The position numbers were made by a program, and so were the translations under genes. Source: Paraburkholderia sp. HP33-1 (GTDB taxonomy: Bacteria; Pseudomonadota; Gammaproteobacteria; Burkholderiales; Burkholderiaceae). From it: a stretch of 64,000 nucleotides of DNA. The stretch lies in assembly GCF_021390595.1 (NCBI RefSeq), contig NZ_JAJEJR010000003.1, positions 682,001-746,000 on the forward strand, in the 5' to 3' direction. Positions 54,561 through 64,000 of the stretch are shown here, one piece after another; the first letter of the stretch is position 1; every line of letters starts with the position of its first letter. The notes below the pieces were generated by a model. It was not told where the DNA came from, ran no database searches, and was given only the letters and a program-made list of their open reading frames with translations.

Positions 54561-55532
54561 ATGCCCATCAACGACTTCAAGGCCATCGCGACGTTTGCCA
54601 AAGCCGTGGAACTCGGCAGCATCCGACAGGCTGCGCTGGCCCAGGGCGTCACGCCCCAGGCTGCCAGTCAGGCCATTGCGCAGCTGGAACAGCATCTTGG
54701 AGTCCGCCTGTTGCATCGGACGACGCGCAGTCTCGCCCTTACCGAGGAAGGCCAACGGTTCCTGGAGAACACACAGCCCGCCTTGGCAGCGCTGGACAGG
54801 GCTCTAGCCTTGGCGCGAGAGTCCAAGGATGAGATTGCGGGGCCGCTGCGGATCGTCGGGCCGAAATCGTCGTTCGCCGCCATCCTCATGCCGCTGCTCG
54901 ACGAATTCTGCCGGGAGCACCCCGGTATCCAGCCGGATGTCCAGCTCGATGACGGTATCGGCAACTGGGTGCTGGATCGCGTCGATGTCGGCTTCCGGAT
55001 CGGGGTGTCGCCCAGCGAGGGCGTAATCGGTCGACAACTTTTCCCGATCCAGATGATCGTGTGCGCGGCGCCCAGCTACCTGAAAGCGTACGGAACGCCA
55101 TCGACACTCGATGAACTCGCGGCGCATCGCTGCAGCGTGTTCCGGCATTCGGCCACGGGCAAGGTGGCGCCCTGGTACTTGTCCGTGGATGGCAAGCTCG
55201 AACATCGGCAGATGTCCCCAGCGTTCGCGACGAACGACGCGGAACTGGAGCTGCAAGCCGTGCTCGCAGGGCAAGTCATAGGTCAGCTCGCGAGCTTCTC
55301 GGCGGCGCCCCACATCCGGGCGGGACGACTAGAGCCAATTCTCGTGCAGCATATGAGCGCGCACATCGGTTTGCACGTGTACTACGGGAGCCGAGCAGCT
55401 CAGCCCAAGCGGGTACGAGCGTTCCTGGACCTCGCCCTCGCTCGCCTGCATCACTGCGGCGACTACGTGCTCGCTGACAAAGAACTAGCTCAGTTTGGGT
55501 CGCGAACGCGGCGGTCCAGCCGCGTTCGCTAG
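54561..55532 (+). CDS. LysR-family regulator
   Basis: 323 residues. The winged HTH IATFAKAVELGSIRQAALAQGVTPQAASQAIAQLEQHLGVRLLHRTTRS occupies the first 60 residues; the rest is the LysR substrate-binding domain. The C-terminus (FGSRTRRSSRVR) is basic and coincides with a strong hairpin in the DNA. It is divergent from the aldo/keto reductase, with a perfect inverted repeat between them. Ligand unknown. Confidence 0.9.
   Translation: MPINDFKAIATFAKAVELGSIRQAALAQGVTPQAASQAIAQLEQHLGVRLLHRTTRSLALTEEGQRFLENTQPALAALDRALALARESKDEIAGPLRIVGPKSSFAAILMPLLDEFCREHPGIQPDVQLDDGIGNWVLDRVDVGFRIGVSPSEGVIGRQLFPIQMIVCAAPSYLKAYGTPSTLDELAAHRCSVFRHSATGKVAPWYLSVDGKLEHRQMSPAFATNDAELELQAVLAGQVIGQLASFSAAPHIRAGRLEPILVQHMSAHIGLHVYYGSRAAQPKRVRAFLDLALARLHHCGDYVLADKELAQFGSRTRRSSRVR
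55502..55529 (+). terminator. Strong hairpin overlapping the LysR stop codon
   Basis: GCGAACGCGGC and GCCGCGTTCGC form a perfect 11-bp stem with a 6-base loop, ending one base before the TAG. There is no T-run. Possibly a terminator between two convergent LysR genes. Confidence 0.5.
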
Positions 55533-55643
55533 TGCCGCTGGACTATCAGGAACGAATCCCGCGCTCTCAAGTTCACAAGGGCGCGCATAAAAATAGCGGC
55601 AGCGCTGTGGAAGACGGCGAGTAGCTCGGGCGCAGTTCGGCCG

Positions 55644-56537
55644 TCAACTGCGGTATCGCAGTGCCTCGACAATCAAGGCAAACGCGGGCGATGTTTGCCG
55701 ACGACTCGCATAGTAAAGATGGTACCCCGGCACAGTTGGGCACCAGTCTTCAAGCACGCTGGCCAGACGGCCAGCGGCGATATGCGGTTCTGCGAGATCG
55801 TACGGCACGTAGGCAAGTCCGTACCCCTCCACCGCAGCCTCAAGCATTTGAGGCGTCGTGTTGCAGATGAATTGGCCATCTACGTTCACGTGCAACGTTT
55901 CGCGTCTCTTTGTGAATTCCCATGCATACAGGCCGCCACGCGTCGGGAGTCGAAGATTGATGCAGCTGTGGGCGGCCAGATCACGCGGCTTCACCGGATG
56001 TCCATGCGACGCCAGATAGTGCGGCGAACCGACGACAGCCATCTTGAAATCCGAACCAATACGCACGGCAATCATGTCCTGCGCGATGAGGTCGCCGCTT
56101 CGCACGCCAGCGTCGAATCGTTCGGCAACGATGTCGACCATGCCGTAGTTGATGTTGATTTCGACCGAGACGTCGGGATAACTGCGCAGCACCTCTTTAA
56201 GCTTTGGCCAGAGGATCGTATCCGCTGCGTGATCGTGGGCCGAAATCCTGATCAGCCCCGCCGGCTTGTCCCTCAACGAGCTCAACGACTCCAGTTCAGC
56301 GTCGATCCGTTCGAAGGACGGCCTGACGTTTGCTAACAAACGCTCACCCGCTTCGGTCGACGAAACGCCGCGTGTCGTCCGGGTCAGCAGGCGGAGCCCC
56401 AATTTTTCTTCCAGGCCACGCATCGAATGGCTCAAGGCGGATTGCGATACGCCCAGCTGTGCGGCTGCGCGGGTAAAGCTTCGCTCGCGGGCGACGACGA
56501 AAAACGCTCGCAAGACGTTGAGATCAACGTTCGGCAT
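55644..56537 (-). CDS. LysR-family regulator of the cupin-tautomerase operon
   Basis: 297 residues. LNVLRAFFVVARERSFTRAAAQLGVSQSALSHSMRGLEEKLGLRLLTRTTRG is a canonical LysR HTH. The effector domain includes GMVDIVAERFDAGVRSGDLI, typical of CrgA-like members. It is divergent from the cupin gene at 56668, the likely target. Ligand unknown. Confidence 0.9.
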   Translation of the reverse strand: MPNVDLNVLRAFFVVARERSFTRAAAQLGVSQSALSHSMRGLEEKLGLRLLTRTTRGVSSTEAGERLLANVRPSFERIDAELESLSSLRDKPAGLIRISAHDHAADTILWPKLKEVLRSYPDVSVEININYGMVDIVAERFDAGVRSGDLIAQDMIAVRIGSDFKMAVVGSPHYLASHGHPVKPRDLAAHSCINLRLPTRGGLYAWEFTKRRETLHVNVDGQFICNTTPQMLEAAVEGYGLAYVPYDLAEPHIAAGRLASVLEDWCPTVPGYHLYYASRRQTSPAFALIVEALRYRS

Positions 56538-56667
56538 TATGAATTCGACTCATATCACTTAGCGAAGTCTAGCAGCTACCGGAGGAACCAAGCGGGCAGT
56601 AAAGTTCGGTCAATCGCACCGAGGCGCATAAGGTTGCCACGGGCGAACCTCTGAACAGGAGCAGTAA

Positions 56668-57084
56668 ATGGAAATCGAAGTCAAACGTTGCGGCAGCGTT
56701 GCCTCGGTCAAAGGACCCGCAGACTGGTTCACTGGCACCGTCCGTATAGACGGGCTGTTTCAGCCGAATGACACGGCTCGCGCCTCGGGCGGTAGCGTGA
56801 CATTCGAGCCGGGTGCGCGTACGGCCTGGCACGAGCATCCACTCGGCCAGACACTGATCGTGATGGCCGGCAGTGGCTACGTGCAGTGCTGGGGCGGACC
56901 GCTCGAAATCATCCGGCCGGGCGACGTCGTGTGGATTCCGGCAGGCGTGAAGCACTGGCACGGCGCATCGGCGGAAACCTTCATGACGCATATCGCGATC
57001 CAGGAGGCGCTTGATGGCAAGGCGGTCGACTGGCTCGAGCACGTTGCCGATGACCAGTATCCGGCCTCCGTCGCCGCGCGCTAA
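56668..57084 (+). CDS. Small cupin (hydroxynitrile-lyase-like / DUF family)
   Basis: 138 residues. [58 protein letters not shown] is a complete cupin with metal ligands His-x-His, Gln and C-terminal His. The family includes bacterial manganese hydroxynitrile lyases and tautomerase-linked quinol-type proteins. First gene of a three-gene operon, with a LysR divergent from it. A link to the nearby nitrile hydratase is suggestive but unproven. Confidence 0.82.
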   Translation: MEIEVKRCGSVASVKGPADWFTGTVRIDGLFQPNDTARASGGSVTFEPGARTAWHEHPLGQTLIVMAGSGYVQCWGGPLEIIRPGDVVWIPAGVKHWHGASAETFMTHIAIQEALDGKAVDWLEHVADDQYPASVAAR

Positions 57085-57096
57085 CGGGAGACATCA

Positions 57097-57333
57097 ATGC
57101 CGCACATAATCGTGAAGATGTGGCCCGGCAAATCGGAACAGCAGAAGCGGCAGCTTTCCGATGAAATCACGAAGGCTGTGACCCAAATTCTCGGATATGG
57201 CAACGAGTCGGTCTCCGTCGGCATCGAGGTCGTGCAGCCGTCAGCCTGGGTCAAGGATGTCTATAACCCGGACATCCGCGACAAGTGGGACACGTTGTAT
57301 CAGAAGCCAGGTTACGACCCATCGCAACTCTGA
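57097..57333 (+). CDS. 4-oxalocrotonate tautomerase-family protein
   Basis: 78 residues starting MPHIIVKMWPGKSEQQKRQLSDEITKAV; the processed Pro1 would be the catalytic base. The C-terminal extension (VYNPDIRDKWDTLYQKPGYDP) resembles PptA/YdcE-type tautomerases more than 62-residue 4-OT. It is 12 bases after the cupin and co-transcribed. Substrate unknown. Confidence 0.85.
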   Translation: MPHIIVKMWPGKSEQQKRQLSDEITKAVTQILGYGNESVSVGIEVVQPSAWVKDVYNPDIRDKWDTLYQKPGYDPSQL

Positions 57334-57451
57334 AATGGGTCGGCCCGCGTTCCGCTTTGAGCGCCCAGCGTCGGATACTGGCACGCAACTTGAAGAGGTC
57401 TCCGGTTGCTGGGGTCAACCATGCACATCGATTTCAAACTGAGGACTCGCC

Positions 57452-58189
57452 ATGACGGACAACATCAAGGACAAGGTTGTCGTAATCACAGGTGCCAGCA
57501 GTGGCCTCGGCGAAACAGCCGCCAGGCACCTCTCAGCGCTGGGCGCCAAAGTGGTCCTGGGTGCCAGACGCACCGACAGACTGCAAAACCTTGCGCGCGA
57601 AATCGGCGCGGGTAACGACGCGGTCGTCGAAACCGACGTTACACGTCGGGAAGATCTGAAGCGGCTCGTAGACCATGCCGTAAAGCTGCATGGTCGGGTT
57701 GACGTACTGCTTAACAACGCAGGGCTGATGCCCAGTTCCATGCTGGAAAAGCTTCACGTTGACGAGTGGGACCGCATGATCGATGTAAACATCAAGGGAG
57801 TGCTGTACGGTATCGCCGCTGCCCTGCCGTACATGATCCAGCAAAAGAGTGGGCACATCATCAATGTGTCATCGGTTGCGGGCCACAAGGTCGGTCCGGG
57901 CGGTACGGTGTACGCGGCGACGAAGCACGCTGTACGTGTCATCTCCGAAGGTTTGCGGCAGGAGGTCAAGCCGTACAACATTCGAACGACCATCATCTCG
58001 CCCGGGGCGGTCGCGACGGAACTGACACAGACGATCACCGACCCGGACGTCGCGGCAGGCATGTCTGCCGTCTACCAGCAAGCTATTCCGGCTGATTCGT
58101 TCGCCAGCGTAGTGATTTTCGCAATGAGCCAGCCAGAGTACGTCGACATCAACGAAGTGTTGTTCCGTCCGACCAGCCAGATGTACTAA
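57452..58189 (+). CDS. Short-chain dehydrogenase/reductase (classical)
   Basis: 245 residues. [31 protein letters not shown] is the NADP-type fold (Arg after beta2). [16 protein letters not shown] and YAATKHAVR supply the structural and catalytic Ser-Tyr-Lys. Third member of the cupin-tautomerase operon. Probably reduces a small ketone or aldehyde; not further assignable. Confidence 0.87.
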   Translation: MTDNIKDKVVVITGASSGLGETAARHLSALGAKVVLGARRTDRLQNLAREIGAGNDAVVETDVTRREDLKRLVDHAVKLHGRVDVLLNNAGLMPSSMLEKLHVDEWDRMIDVNIKGVLYGIAAALPYMIQQKSGHIINVSSVAGHKVGPGGTVYAATKHAVRVISEGLRQEVKPYNIRTTIISPGAVATELTQTITDPDVAAGMSAVYQQAIPADSFASVVIFAMSQPEYVDINEVLFRPTSQMY

Positions 58190-58420
58190 GCAGCACGACC
58201 GCGCTACTCCAGGTCGGTTACCCCCACGCGCGGAGTTGTTCGCGGGAAAGCTCGCCGTGTTGGCTATGTGATGTCGAGTTTTTTTCGCGCGTTCGAGTGA
58301 GTATTGGCAATCGGATTCGGAGCCGCGGCTGCATTCACCACAACCGATACCTGGCAGCTTGAATTTGCGTCTGCAGCAAACCATACTGAATCGGTTCGGC
58401 ATGCTTCCCGGCAAATTCCA

Positions 58421-59080
58421 ATGAGCCACGACAACACGCATGGTGCACGGCAGACCGATGATGACCACGACGAAGGCAGCGCGTTGTCGGAACTGGATTT
58501 GCGCGTGCGCGCGTTGGAATCCCTACTGATAGAAAAGGGATATGTCGAAGCGGCTGCGCTCGACATCCTGATCGAGACCTACGAGAGCAAGGTCGGTCCG
58601 CATAACGGTGCTCGCGTCATCGCTCGGGCTTGGTGCGATCCCGGGTACAGACAATGGCTTCTGTCTGACGCCACTGCGGCCATAGCGTCCCTCGGCTACA
58701 TGGGCAGGCAGGGTGAGCACATGGTGGCCCTGGAAAATACGCCGGGCGTGCACAACATGGTGGTTTGCACGCTTTGCTCATGCTATCCGTGGCCCGTCCT
58801 GGGGTTGCCGCCGGTCTGGTACAAATCGGCCCCCTATCGGTCGCGGGCGGTTATCGATCCGCGCGGTGTATTGAGGGAATTCGGCGTCGAGTTGGCTGCC
58901 GACATCGAGGTTCAGGTATGGGACTCGACTTCCGAGGTGCGTTATCTGGTTTTGCCGATGCGTCCGCCCGGTACGGAGGGCATGAGCGAGGATGCACTCG
59001 CCCAGCTCGTCACGCGCGATTCGATGATTGGCACGGGGTGGCCCAGGGCGCCCGGCGAGCGCAAGGAAGTTGACGAATGA
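58421..59080 (+). CDS. nthA: Nitrile hydratase alpha subunit, cobalt-type
   Basis: 219 residues from ATG 58421; upstream codons lack similarity. The metal-binding claw is C116-T-L-C119-S-C121 in [10 protein letters not shown]. The Thr within the claw and Tyr after it mark the cobalt-type enzyme (Fe-type has CSLCSCT). Other hallmarks are [17 protein letters not shown] and [18 protein letters not shown]. It hydrates nitriles to amides. The start of the beta gene overlaps its stop. Confidence 0.93.
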   Translation: MSHDNTHGARQTDDDHDEGSALSELDLRVRALESLLIEKGYVEAAALDILIETYESKVGPHNGARVIARAWCDPGYRQWLLSDATAAIASLGYMGRQGEHMVALENTPGVHNMVVCTLCSCYPWPVLGLPPVWYKSAPYRSRAVIDPRGVLREFGVELAADIEVQVWDSTSEVRYLVLPMRPPGTEGMSEDALAQLVTRDSMIGTGWPRAPGERKEVDE

Positions 59081-59751
59081 ACGGCGCACAGGATCTCGGC
59101 GGCATGCAGGCGTTCGGCCCGGTTCAGCCAGAGCCCGATGCCCCGCCGTTTCACGCAGGCTGGGAACGTCGGGTCCACGCCCTGACGTTGGCGATGGGCG
59201 CCACGGGCAAGTGGAACATCGACATGTCCCGCGCCGCTCGCGAAAGCCTGCCGCCCGCGCAATATCTCGCGAGCACCTACTACGAGAAATGGTTCGAAGG
59301 CCTCAAGAAGTTGCTGATCGAGACGGGACTTGCCACTGCTGAAGAAATCGAAAGGGGCAAGCCGTTGACAGCGGCAGCCCCTGTCCCGCGCGTTTTAACG
59401 GCCGACAAAGTCGTCGCGGCGCTGGCGCGAGGCAATCCGGTTGACCGTCCAGCGCTCAGTGAAGCGCGCTTTGCGGTCGGCGACATGGTACGCACCCGCC
59501 TGATGAATCCCCTCACGCACACTCGGCTGCCGCGTTATTGTCGAGGCAAGCTAGGCCAGGTTGTTGTACGGCATGGCGTGCACGTTTTTCCCGATACAAA
59601 CGCGAGTGGCGAGGGCGAGCAACCGCAATGGCTCTATACCGTGCGCTTCGAGGCGCTTGAACTGTGGGGCCCGGATACAACGGCATCATCGGTCTGCGTC
59701 GACTGTTGGGAACCGTATCTCGAGGCCGCGAGCGTGGGCAGCCGGACATGA
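59077..59751 (+). CDS. nthB: Nitrile hydratase beta subunit
   Basis: 224 residues. [41 protein letters not shown] is the typical beta N-terminus. [32 protein letters not shown] and a C-terminal [26 protein letters not shown] complete it. It overlaps nthA and the activator gene by ATGA junctions, so the three are translated together. Confidence 0.93.
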   Translation: MNGAQDLGGMQAFGPVQPEPDAPPFHAGWERRVHALTLAMGATGKWNIDMSRAARESLPPAQYLASTYYEKWFEGLKKLLIETGLATAEEIERGKPLTAAAPVPRVLTADKVVAALARGNPVDRPALSEARFAVGDMVRTRLMNPLTHTRLPRYCRGKLGQVVVRHGVHVFPDTNASGEGEQPQWLYTVRFEALELWGPDTTASSVCVDCWEPYLEAASVGSRT

Positions 59752-60116
59752 CCCGAACGAAGACGCCGCCGAGAGACGAATTCACGGCCGTGCCGGCCAT
59801 TCCTCGCGACAGCCCCGGCCCCGTTTTTGGCTCGCCATGGCAAGCCGCGGCATTCGCCATGACGCTTGCACTGCATGAACGAGGGCTCTTCACGTGGTCA
59901 GAGTGGGTGGCGCATTTAAGCAGCGCGATCCGGGACGCGCAGGCAGTTCGCGATCCGGACCGCGGGGACACTTACTATGAGTGCTGGCTGAGTGCACTGG
60001 AACGCATCGTCACGGAAAAGGGGTATCTGACAGTTGATGCGTTGCTGCAACGTCGGGAAGCATGGAACGAAGCCGCGCGGCGAACGCCTCACGGCAAGCC
60101 GATTGAGCTACGATGA
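59748..60116 (+). CDS. Nitrile hydratase accessory/activator protein
   Basis: 122 residues from ATG 59748. GPVFGSPWQAAAFAMTLALHERGLFTWSEWVAHLSSAI and YYECWLSALERIVTEKG resemble the beta-subunit N-terminal domain. This is the standard form of the Co-type activator that delivers cobalt by subunit swapping. It overlaps nthB. No adjacent amidase or cobalt transporter was found. Confidence 0.85.
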   Translation: MTRTKTPPRDEFTAVPAIPRDSPGPVFGSPWQAAAFAMTLALHERGLFTWSEWVAHLSSAIRDAQAVRDPDRGDTYYECWLSALERIVTEKGYLTVDALLQRREAWNEAARRTPHGKPIELR

Positions 60117-60272
60117 TTGTGTCCGAAGCGCGCACCTTCGCTCGGAAGATTTCACGCCTGGGTAGCCACATTTCGGTCGTCGGGGCTTGGACGGGATTGC
60201 ATCGACAACCAACTTTCGGGTTCGGCCCGACTACCTGCCAGATCGAGTTCCGGCTAATACAGTTCATAACGG

Positions 60273-61283
60273 TTATGGCCGCCGAGGTATGGCCGACCAA
60301 GGCTTTCCGCAATCTCTGTCCGCTAGATCTTTTAAATCTGGCGGCAACATCGTATGGCAAAGATGCGCGCGATCGAGTGCTTCACTGAGAAGTCCTTTCG
60401 TTTCTGTAAGATTTGCACTTTCCAAATTCGCATTTGGAAACTTAGTCCCCTCCAAATTGGCGGCCCGCAGGTAAGCCCCTTGCAAATTCGTGGAGAGAAA
60501 CATTGCATTCTTAAGATTGGCAGCCGGCAGCATTGCATGTCTTAAATTCGCGACGCCGAAGTAGGTTCCCTCGAGAAGCGCCCGTTGGAGCCCCGCACCT
60601 TCAAGATTCGCACCGCCTAAAATTGCGCGGCTGAAATTTGAGTCGTGCAGATTGGCTCTAAAAAGATTTATTCCGACAAAATATGCATCTGGCGCTTCGA
60701 GGCCACCCAGGTTGACATTTTGACGTGCCAGGCTTTCTAAGGCTTCTATTCTTCCGCCGTTGATTCTTTGCCCATTTGCCGAGATAATTAATTGCCACGC
60801 TTGAAAACGAGATTGCTCCACTTGCGCCTCAGCTTGTGCTGCCCGTTCTGGAATCGTCCATAAATAATGTGCAATCGCAGCGACAACCGCTAAAGCGGCT
60901 CCCCCTTTAATCGCCTTGCTAAAACCCTTTCTAATGCATGTTTGTAAAAGGAGCCATCTTTGTTTTCCTGGCAAAATCTTCCACCAACTTAGCCACACTC
61001 CAGGGATTCGTTTCCAACTACCAGCCTGTGGAAAAGGCGGGAATGGTGTGTCGTGACGCAGCTCGTAAAGCGCCCTATAGTCGTCAACCGGGATCTTTAA
61101 ATTGTTTGCGGCCTGCTGCAATGTATATTCGTGATAGAACCGATTCGGCCCGTCGTAAACTGACTCGAAGCTTTCGCGTATGCGCTTGATCGGCTCAGCC
61201 TCCTGATCATCCGAAAGTGGAGATTTAAGAACCCCACCCACTGAAGACGGATCGAACTGTTGACCGTTCGTGTCGTCGCCCAT
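60273..61283 (-). CDS. Membrane-anchored pentapeptide-repeat protein
   Basis: 336 residues. The soluble N-terminus (about 1-115) has no known signature. A hydrophobic segment around residues 128-147 (GGAALAVVAAIAHYLWTI) follows. From about 180 on come A(N/D)LxX repeats such as FRANLHDSNFSRAILGGANLEGAGLQRALLEGTYFGVANL and LQGAYLRAANLEGTKFPNANLESANL, forming a right-handed beta-helix. Codon use is more AT-rich than in the neighbours. Role unknown. Confidence 0.82.
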   Translation of the reverse strand: MGDDTNGQQFDPSSVGGVLKSPLSDDQEAEPIKRIRESFESVYDGPNRFYHEYTLQQAANNLKIPVDDYRALYELRHDTPFPPFPQAGSWKRIPGVWLSWWKILPGKQRWLLLQTCIRKGFSKAIKGGAALAVVAAIAHYLWTIPERAAQAEAQVEQSRFQAWQLIISANGQRINGGRIEALESLARQNVNLGGLEAPDAYFVGINLFRANLHDSNFSRAILGGANLEGAGLQRALLEGTYFGVANLRHAMLPAANLKNAMFLSTNLQGAYLRAANLEGTKFPNANLESANLTETKGLLSEALDRAHLCHTMLPPDLKDLADRDCGKPWSAIPRRP

Positions 61284-61831
61284 GTTGATCTCCTTTTCCT
61301 GGTGGGTGCCGTCTTCAAGAAAAATATATAGAGGTCGTTAGACCATCGGCACATTCCGAGAGCACACATAGAGTCTTTGCTCTATTGGTGTTCTCTGAGA
61401 TGTATAGAAGGAGATGTCGCCCGTTGCTAGGGAGATTTTTCGTCGCTTGCGCTAACTGTCGGGCAGACATTGACGTGCTATGGCAGAGCCGCGCCAGGTG
61501 CTTCGGGGCGATGCGGAAGGCTGCTGTACCTGGAAACTCGCGCCACTGGTCGCAAGACACCGACCGGCCGCTCCGGGCACCGACTTCACCCGCGTGCTCT
61601 CGTTCACTTTCCAACGGCGTGGTGCCACGCCGACAGTCACGGTGGCCAGAAGGTGTTGCATCCGCCGCGGTGTAGTATTCCACCGTGGATAAATTACCGT
61701 TGGGCTCGGACGCGAGCACGTTCTCCGCATCTGTTTAAGTCTCGGTAGGAGACAGAAGCGAGCCTCACAACAGCTCTGACGAAGCGTCGAGTGGCGGTGT
61801 ACGTGACCGCGGCGTCGATGGGGAATTCCTC
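61284..61831. other. Intergenic region, nothing assigned
   Basis: About 550 bases between the pentapeptide protein and a small membrane protein. Frames on both strands show no signature and have shadow-like composition. The ribosome-binding site of the pentapeptide gene (AAAAGGAGAT on the reverse strand) is near 61290. Confidence 0.45.
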
Positions 61832-62233
61832 ATGTCAAATGAGTGGAAGCGCCGCGCGAGGATGTTTGTCCAGCGTTTCTGGCAACCCACCAGCGCATGC
61901 ATGACCTGCATGCCGGGGAGTTGGGGCAACGTCATGAGCCTTGTGCACTGGACGATTGCTCTGCGGACAGGACTGTTCACCGGACTTCTTGCTGTACTTT
62001 TGACCTTTACGCCGGTTTCGAAGCTCTACGGACATCGCTATGGTAATGCCCTGGTCGTCGGGTGCCTGACAACGTTGGGCGACGCTTACTCACACCCGAG
62101 TCACTACCGAATCCCCGTGATCGAGCACGTCGCGACGGGTGTTGTTTCGGGTTTGTTCGCGCTGGCAGCCTCGTATCTCCTTGAAGACCGCGCGCGGCGT
62201 GTTCGGGCCGCATGGGCACGCATTTTCCGGTAG
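61832..62233 (+). CDS. Small membrane protein, uncharacterised
   Basis: 133 residues; GGGGAATTCCTC precedes ATG. Two hydrophobic segments (about residues 36-60 and 93-117) flank a GNALVVGCLTTLGDAYSHPSHYRIPVIEHV loop rich in His/Asp. Cysteines in the N-terminal region (ACMTCM) are notable. No family recognised. Confidence 0.6.
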   Translation: MSNEWKRRARMFVQRFWQPTSACMTCMPGSWGNVMSLVHWTIALRTGLFTGLLAVLLTFTPVSKLYGHRYGNALVVGCLTTLGDAYSHPSHYRIPVIEHVATGVVSGLFALAASYLLEDRARRVRAAWARIFR

Positions 62234-62357
62234 CCGTTCCGTTGACTATCTCTTCCGTTCTGGTCGCGCAGAATGTAGTGTCCGCGTTGTGGTGGCGACG
62301 CCGGGCGGGCCAGTTTCGGCCGCTCGATCGATTGCTCGGGATCGTCGACAAGTGCGA

Positions 62358-62654
62358 TCAACGACGCAGATTCAGTAGCTGGAGCAAAGGTGACCCAATC
62401 AAAAGCACAGCTATACATCCTGCGATACACCACAAGAATAGAACATGAATCTTGGTGGCAAATCTGGACCGTTGAAGCACGCCCGGATTCCGGCGCACGA
62501 TGCGATTGATGAGCATGCCGCTAAGCCCGGTCAGCAGGGCAAAAATCACAATTCCAGCGGTTCTATGGCTAGCAAGCGAGATCAGGACGCCGAGGGCTCC
62601 CACGGCCTGCAAAACGTAAAGGCCGAACCCCGTCATTCTTTGACCAGTCGTCAT
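62358..62654 (-). CDS. Small integral membrane protein, uncharacterised
   Basis: 98 residues with AAAAAGGAAAACCAG before ATG 62654. Three likely spans: about 8-27 (FGLYVLQAVGALGVLISLAS), 30-48 and 70-93 (VLFLWCIAGCIAVLLIG). Between spans two and three lies a basic loop NRIVRRNPGVLQRSRFATK. No known domain; convergent with the preceding membrane-protein gene. Confidence 0.6.
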   Translation of the reverse strand: MTTGQRMTGFGLYVLQAVGALGVLISLASHRTAGIVIFALLTGLSGMLINRIVRRNPGVLQRSRFATKIHVLFLWCIAGCIAVLLIGSPLLQLLNLRR

Positions 62655-62884
62655 CTGGTTTTCCTTTTTTGTAGATTGATTCGTATTGCGGCTTGTTCAG
62701 ATATCGGCTGCCACCACCCATTCCTTTATCCCGTCCGTAGAAATTTCCGTGAAAGCGGCCCACTGAGTCATTTAATTCGCATCCAGCGAATGTCCGCTGT
62801 CAAGGTGGATTGTGTTGAAAAAGTCGCCCGGCATGCGGATTGTTGGGTATCCTGGAAGCCATCGATCGACGGGAGTGATTCGTC

Positions 62885-64000
62885 ATGATGGGTCAACTGG
62901 GCAGCGGACAGGACAAACTCTTCTACTCGTTCAACCTCGATAGTCACGTCCCTCGCGAGCACCTGTTGAGAGGCATCGATCACTTTCTTGATCTGCGTGA
63001 TCTACGCCAGCATCTTGCGCCGTTCTACAGTCCCATGGGACGGCCATCGATTGATCCGGAGCTCATGATCCGCATGTTGATTGTGGGCTACTGTTTCGGC
63101 ATCCGGTCCGAGCGCAGGCTATGCGAAGAAGTGCATCTGAATCTGGCGTATCGATGGTTCTGCCGCCTGGGCCTGGAGGACGCCGTACCCGAACACTCGA
63201 CATTCTCCAAGAACCGCCACGGTCGCTTCCGCGATAGCGATGTGCTGCGCCATGTGTTCGAGTCGGTACTGGGTCGGTGCATGTCCGAAGGGCTCGTAAA
63301 GGGTGAAGGATTCGCGATTGACGCGAGCATCATCAGAGCCGACGCGAGTTCTGTACGCGGTGTTCCGGGTTCTGAACCCATCGACTGGGGTTGTGTCAAG
63401 GGCCAAAGCCGTGCCGTGCGGGAGTATCTGGAAGCGTTGGAAGAAGCGAATCCAGCAGGCACCGAAGCGGCGGAGATGACAGAGTCATCGACGCCTCCAA
63501 AGAGGATATCCCTGACGGATCCCGCTGCGAGCTGGACAGCCGCCAAGGGTGGCTTGCCGTTCTTCGCCTACTCGACCAATTATCTGATTGACCTGCAAGC
63601 AGGGATCATCGTTGACGTCGAGGCGACGCCCGCGAACCGTTCCCACGAAGTGGAATCAACCAGGACGATGATTGATCGCGTTGAGCAGCGGCGCGATCTC
63701 AAACCTCGACGTCTTGCAGGCGACACCGCGTATGGCTCAGCAGCGATGCTTGCCTGGATGATCGAAGAGAAGGAAATTGCACCACATGTTCCGGTCTGGG
63801 ATAAAACGACGCGCAAGGACAATACATTGTCCAGCAGCGAGTTCCGATGGGATGAACTCGCTAATGAATATCGCTGTCCTACCGGGCACGCACTACGCAG
63901 TGATCGGCGCAAATTCAGGAATCCGCGCTCGCGCATCACGAAGGCAGACACGATCATCTATCGGGCAAGCCCGCTCGACTGCGGGAGCTGTTCGATGAAG
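62885..64000 (+). mobile_element. IS1182/IS4-like transposase, cut by the window edge
   Basis: The frame from ATG 62885 is open to the last base (372 codons). It encodes DSHVPREHLLRGIDHFLDLRDLRQHLAPFYSPMGRPSIDPELMIRMLIVGYCFGIRSERRLCEEVHLNLAYRWFC, the N-terminal DUF772 region of IS1182-type transposases. DDE-core residues lie in GFAIDASIIRADAS and LAGDTAYGSAAML, followed by a cysteine-containing region (YRCPTGHAL, DCGSCSMK). No frameshift in the visible part, so the element may be intact. Confidence 0.88.

Noticed and set aside
62569..62763. A 64-residue reverse frame with a GRxKGMGGGSRYL start
   Set aside because: It overlaps out of frame the better-supported membrane protein starting at 62654 and lacks a clear ribosome-binding site.

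Overview
The window looks like chromosomal DNA of a Burkholderiales bacterium, most likely Paraburkholderia or a close relative. The reasons are the GC-rich host-type regions, a Burkholderia-type trimeric porin, a large 3-hydroxybutyrate-oligomer hydrolase, several LysR/TetR/AraC regulators beside catabolic operons, and IS3- and IS1182-type insertion sequences. No rRNA, tRNA or CRISPR array was seen.

Layout. (a) 1-9498: an OmpW-type outer-membrane protein and a TetR-controlled aromatic catabolic locus. Two MhpA-type flavin hydroxylases, an SCP2-like protein and an ACMSD-type amidohydrolase run leftward. TetR, an extradiol (VOC) dioxygenase, a fumarylacetoacetate-hydrolase-family enzyme and an FSP1/NDH2-like flavoprotein run rightward. 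A nested palindrome in the divergent promoter is the likely operator. (b) 9.5-23.4 kb: mixed accessory genes, namely an integrase remnant, a HAD-UbiA fusion, an ArnT/PMT-like membrane protein, a diguanylate cyclase, a patatin, a DksA-type protein, a ParDE toxin-antitoxin pair, a LytS/LytTR two-component system and a TPR-glycosyltransferase. (c) 23.5-27 kb: a graveyard of a receiver-domain fragment, a decayed acyl-CoA ligase and a frameshifted IS3 transposase, with an intact AraC/XylS activator among them.

(d) 27.1-46.9 kb: the centrepiece, a co-directional catabolic island of 19 intact genes plus one short ORF. It encodes a CarAa/OxoO-type Rieske oxygenase with its one-protein ferredoxin-reductase, two amidase-signature enzymes, an M20-like protein lacking key metal ligands, a racemase-like stub, a type I extradiol dioxygenase with a DmpD/XylF-type hydrolase, a lipocalin-like protein, a complete MhpB-MhpC-MhpD-MhpF-MhpE meta-cleavage pathway, a porin, an MDR dehydrogenase without catalytic zinc ligands, a cupin, a hemerythrin, an SDR and a chemoreceptor. 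The best reading is a pathway that takes up, senses and oxidises an N-containing aromatic (lactam/amide or 2-oxo-quinoline-like), opens it through amide chemistry to a dihydroxyphenylpropionate-type catechol, and funnels it through 2-hydroxypenta-2,4-dienoate to pyruvate and acetyl-CoA. The combination resembles the quinoline 'coumarin' route (OxoO/OxoR/OxoS) but carries extra genes. The substrate is an inference.

(e) 47.4-64 kb: a 3HB-oligomer hydrolase, an MHS-type transporter, an amino-acid-oxidase-like flavoprotein, an aldo/keto reductase with a divergent LysR, a second LysR beside a cupin-tautomerase-SDR operon, a cobalt-type nitrile hydratase (alpha-beta-activator), a membrane pentapeptide-repeat protein, two small membrane proteins, and an IS1182-family transposase cut by the right edge.
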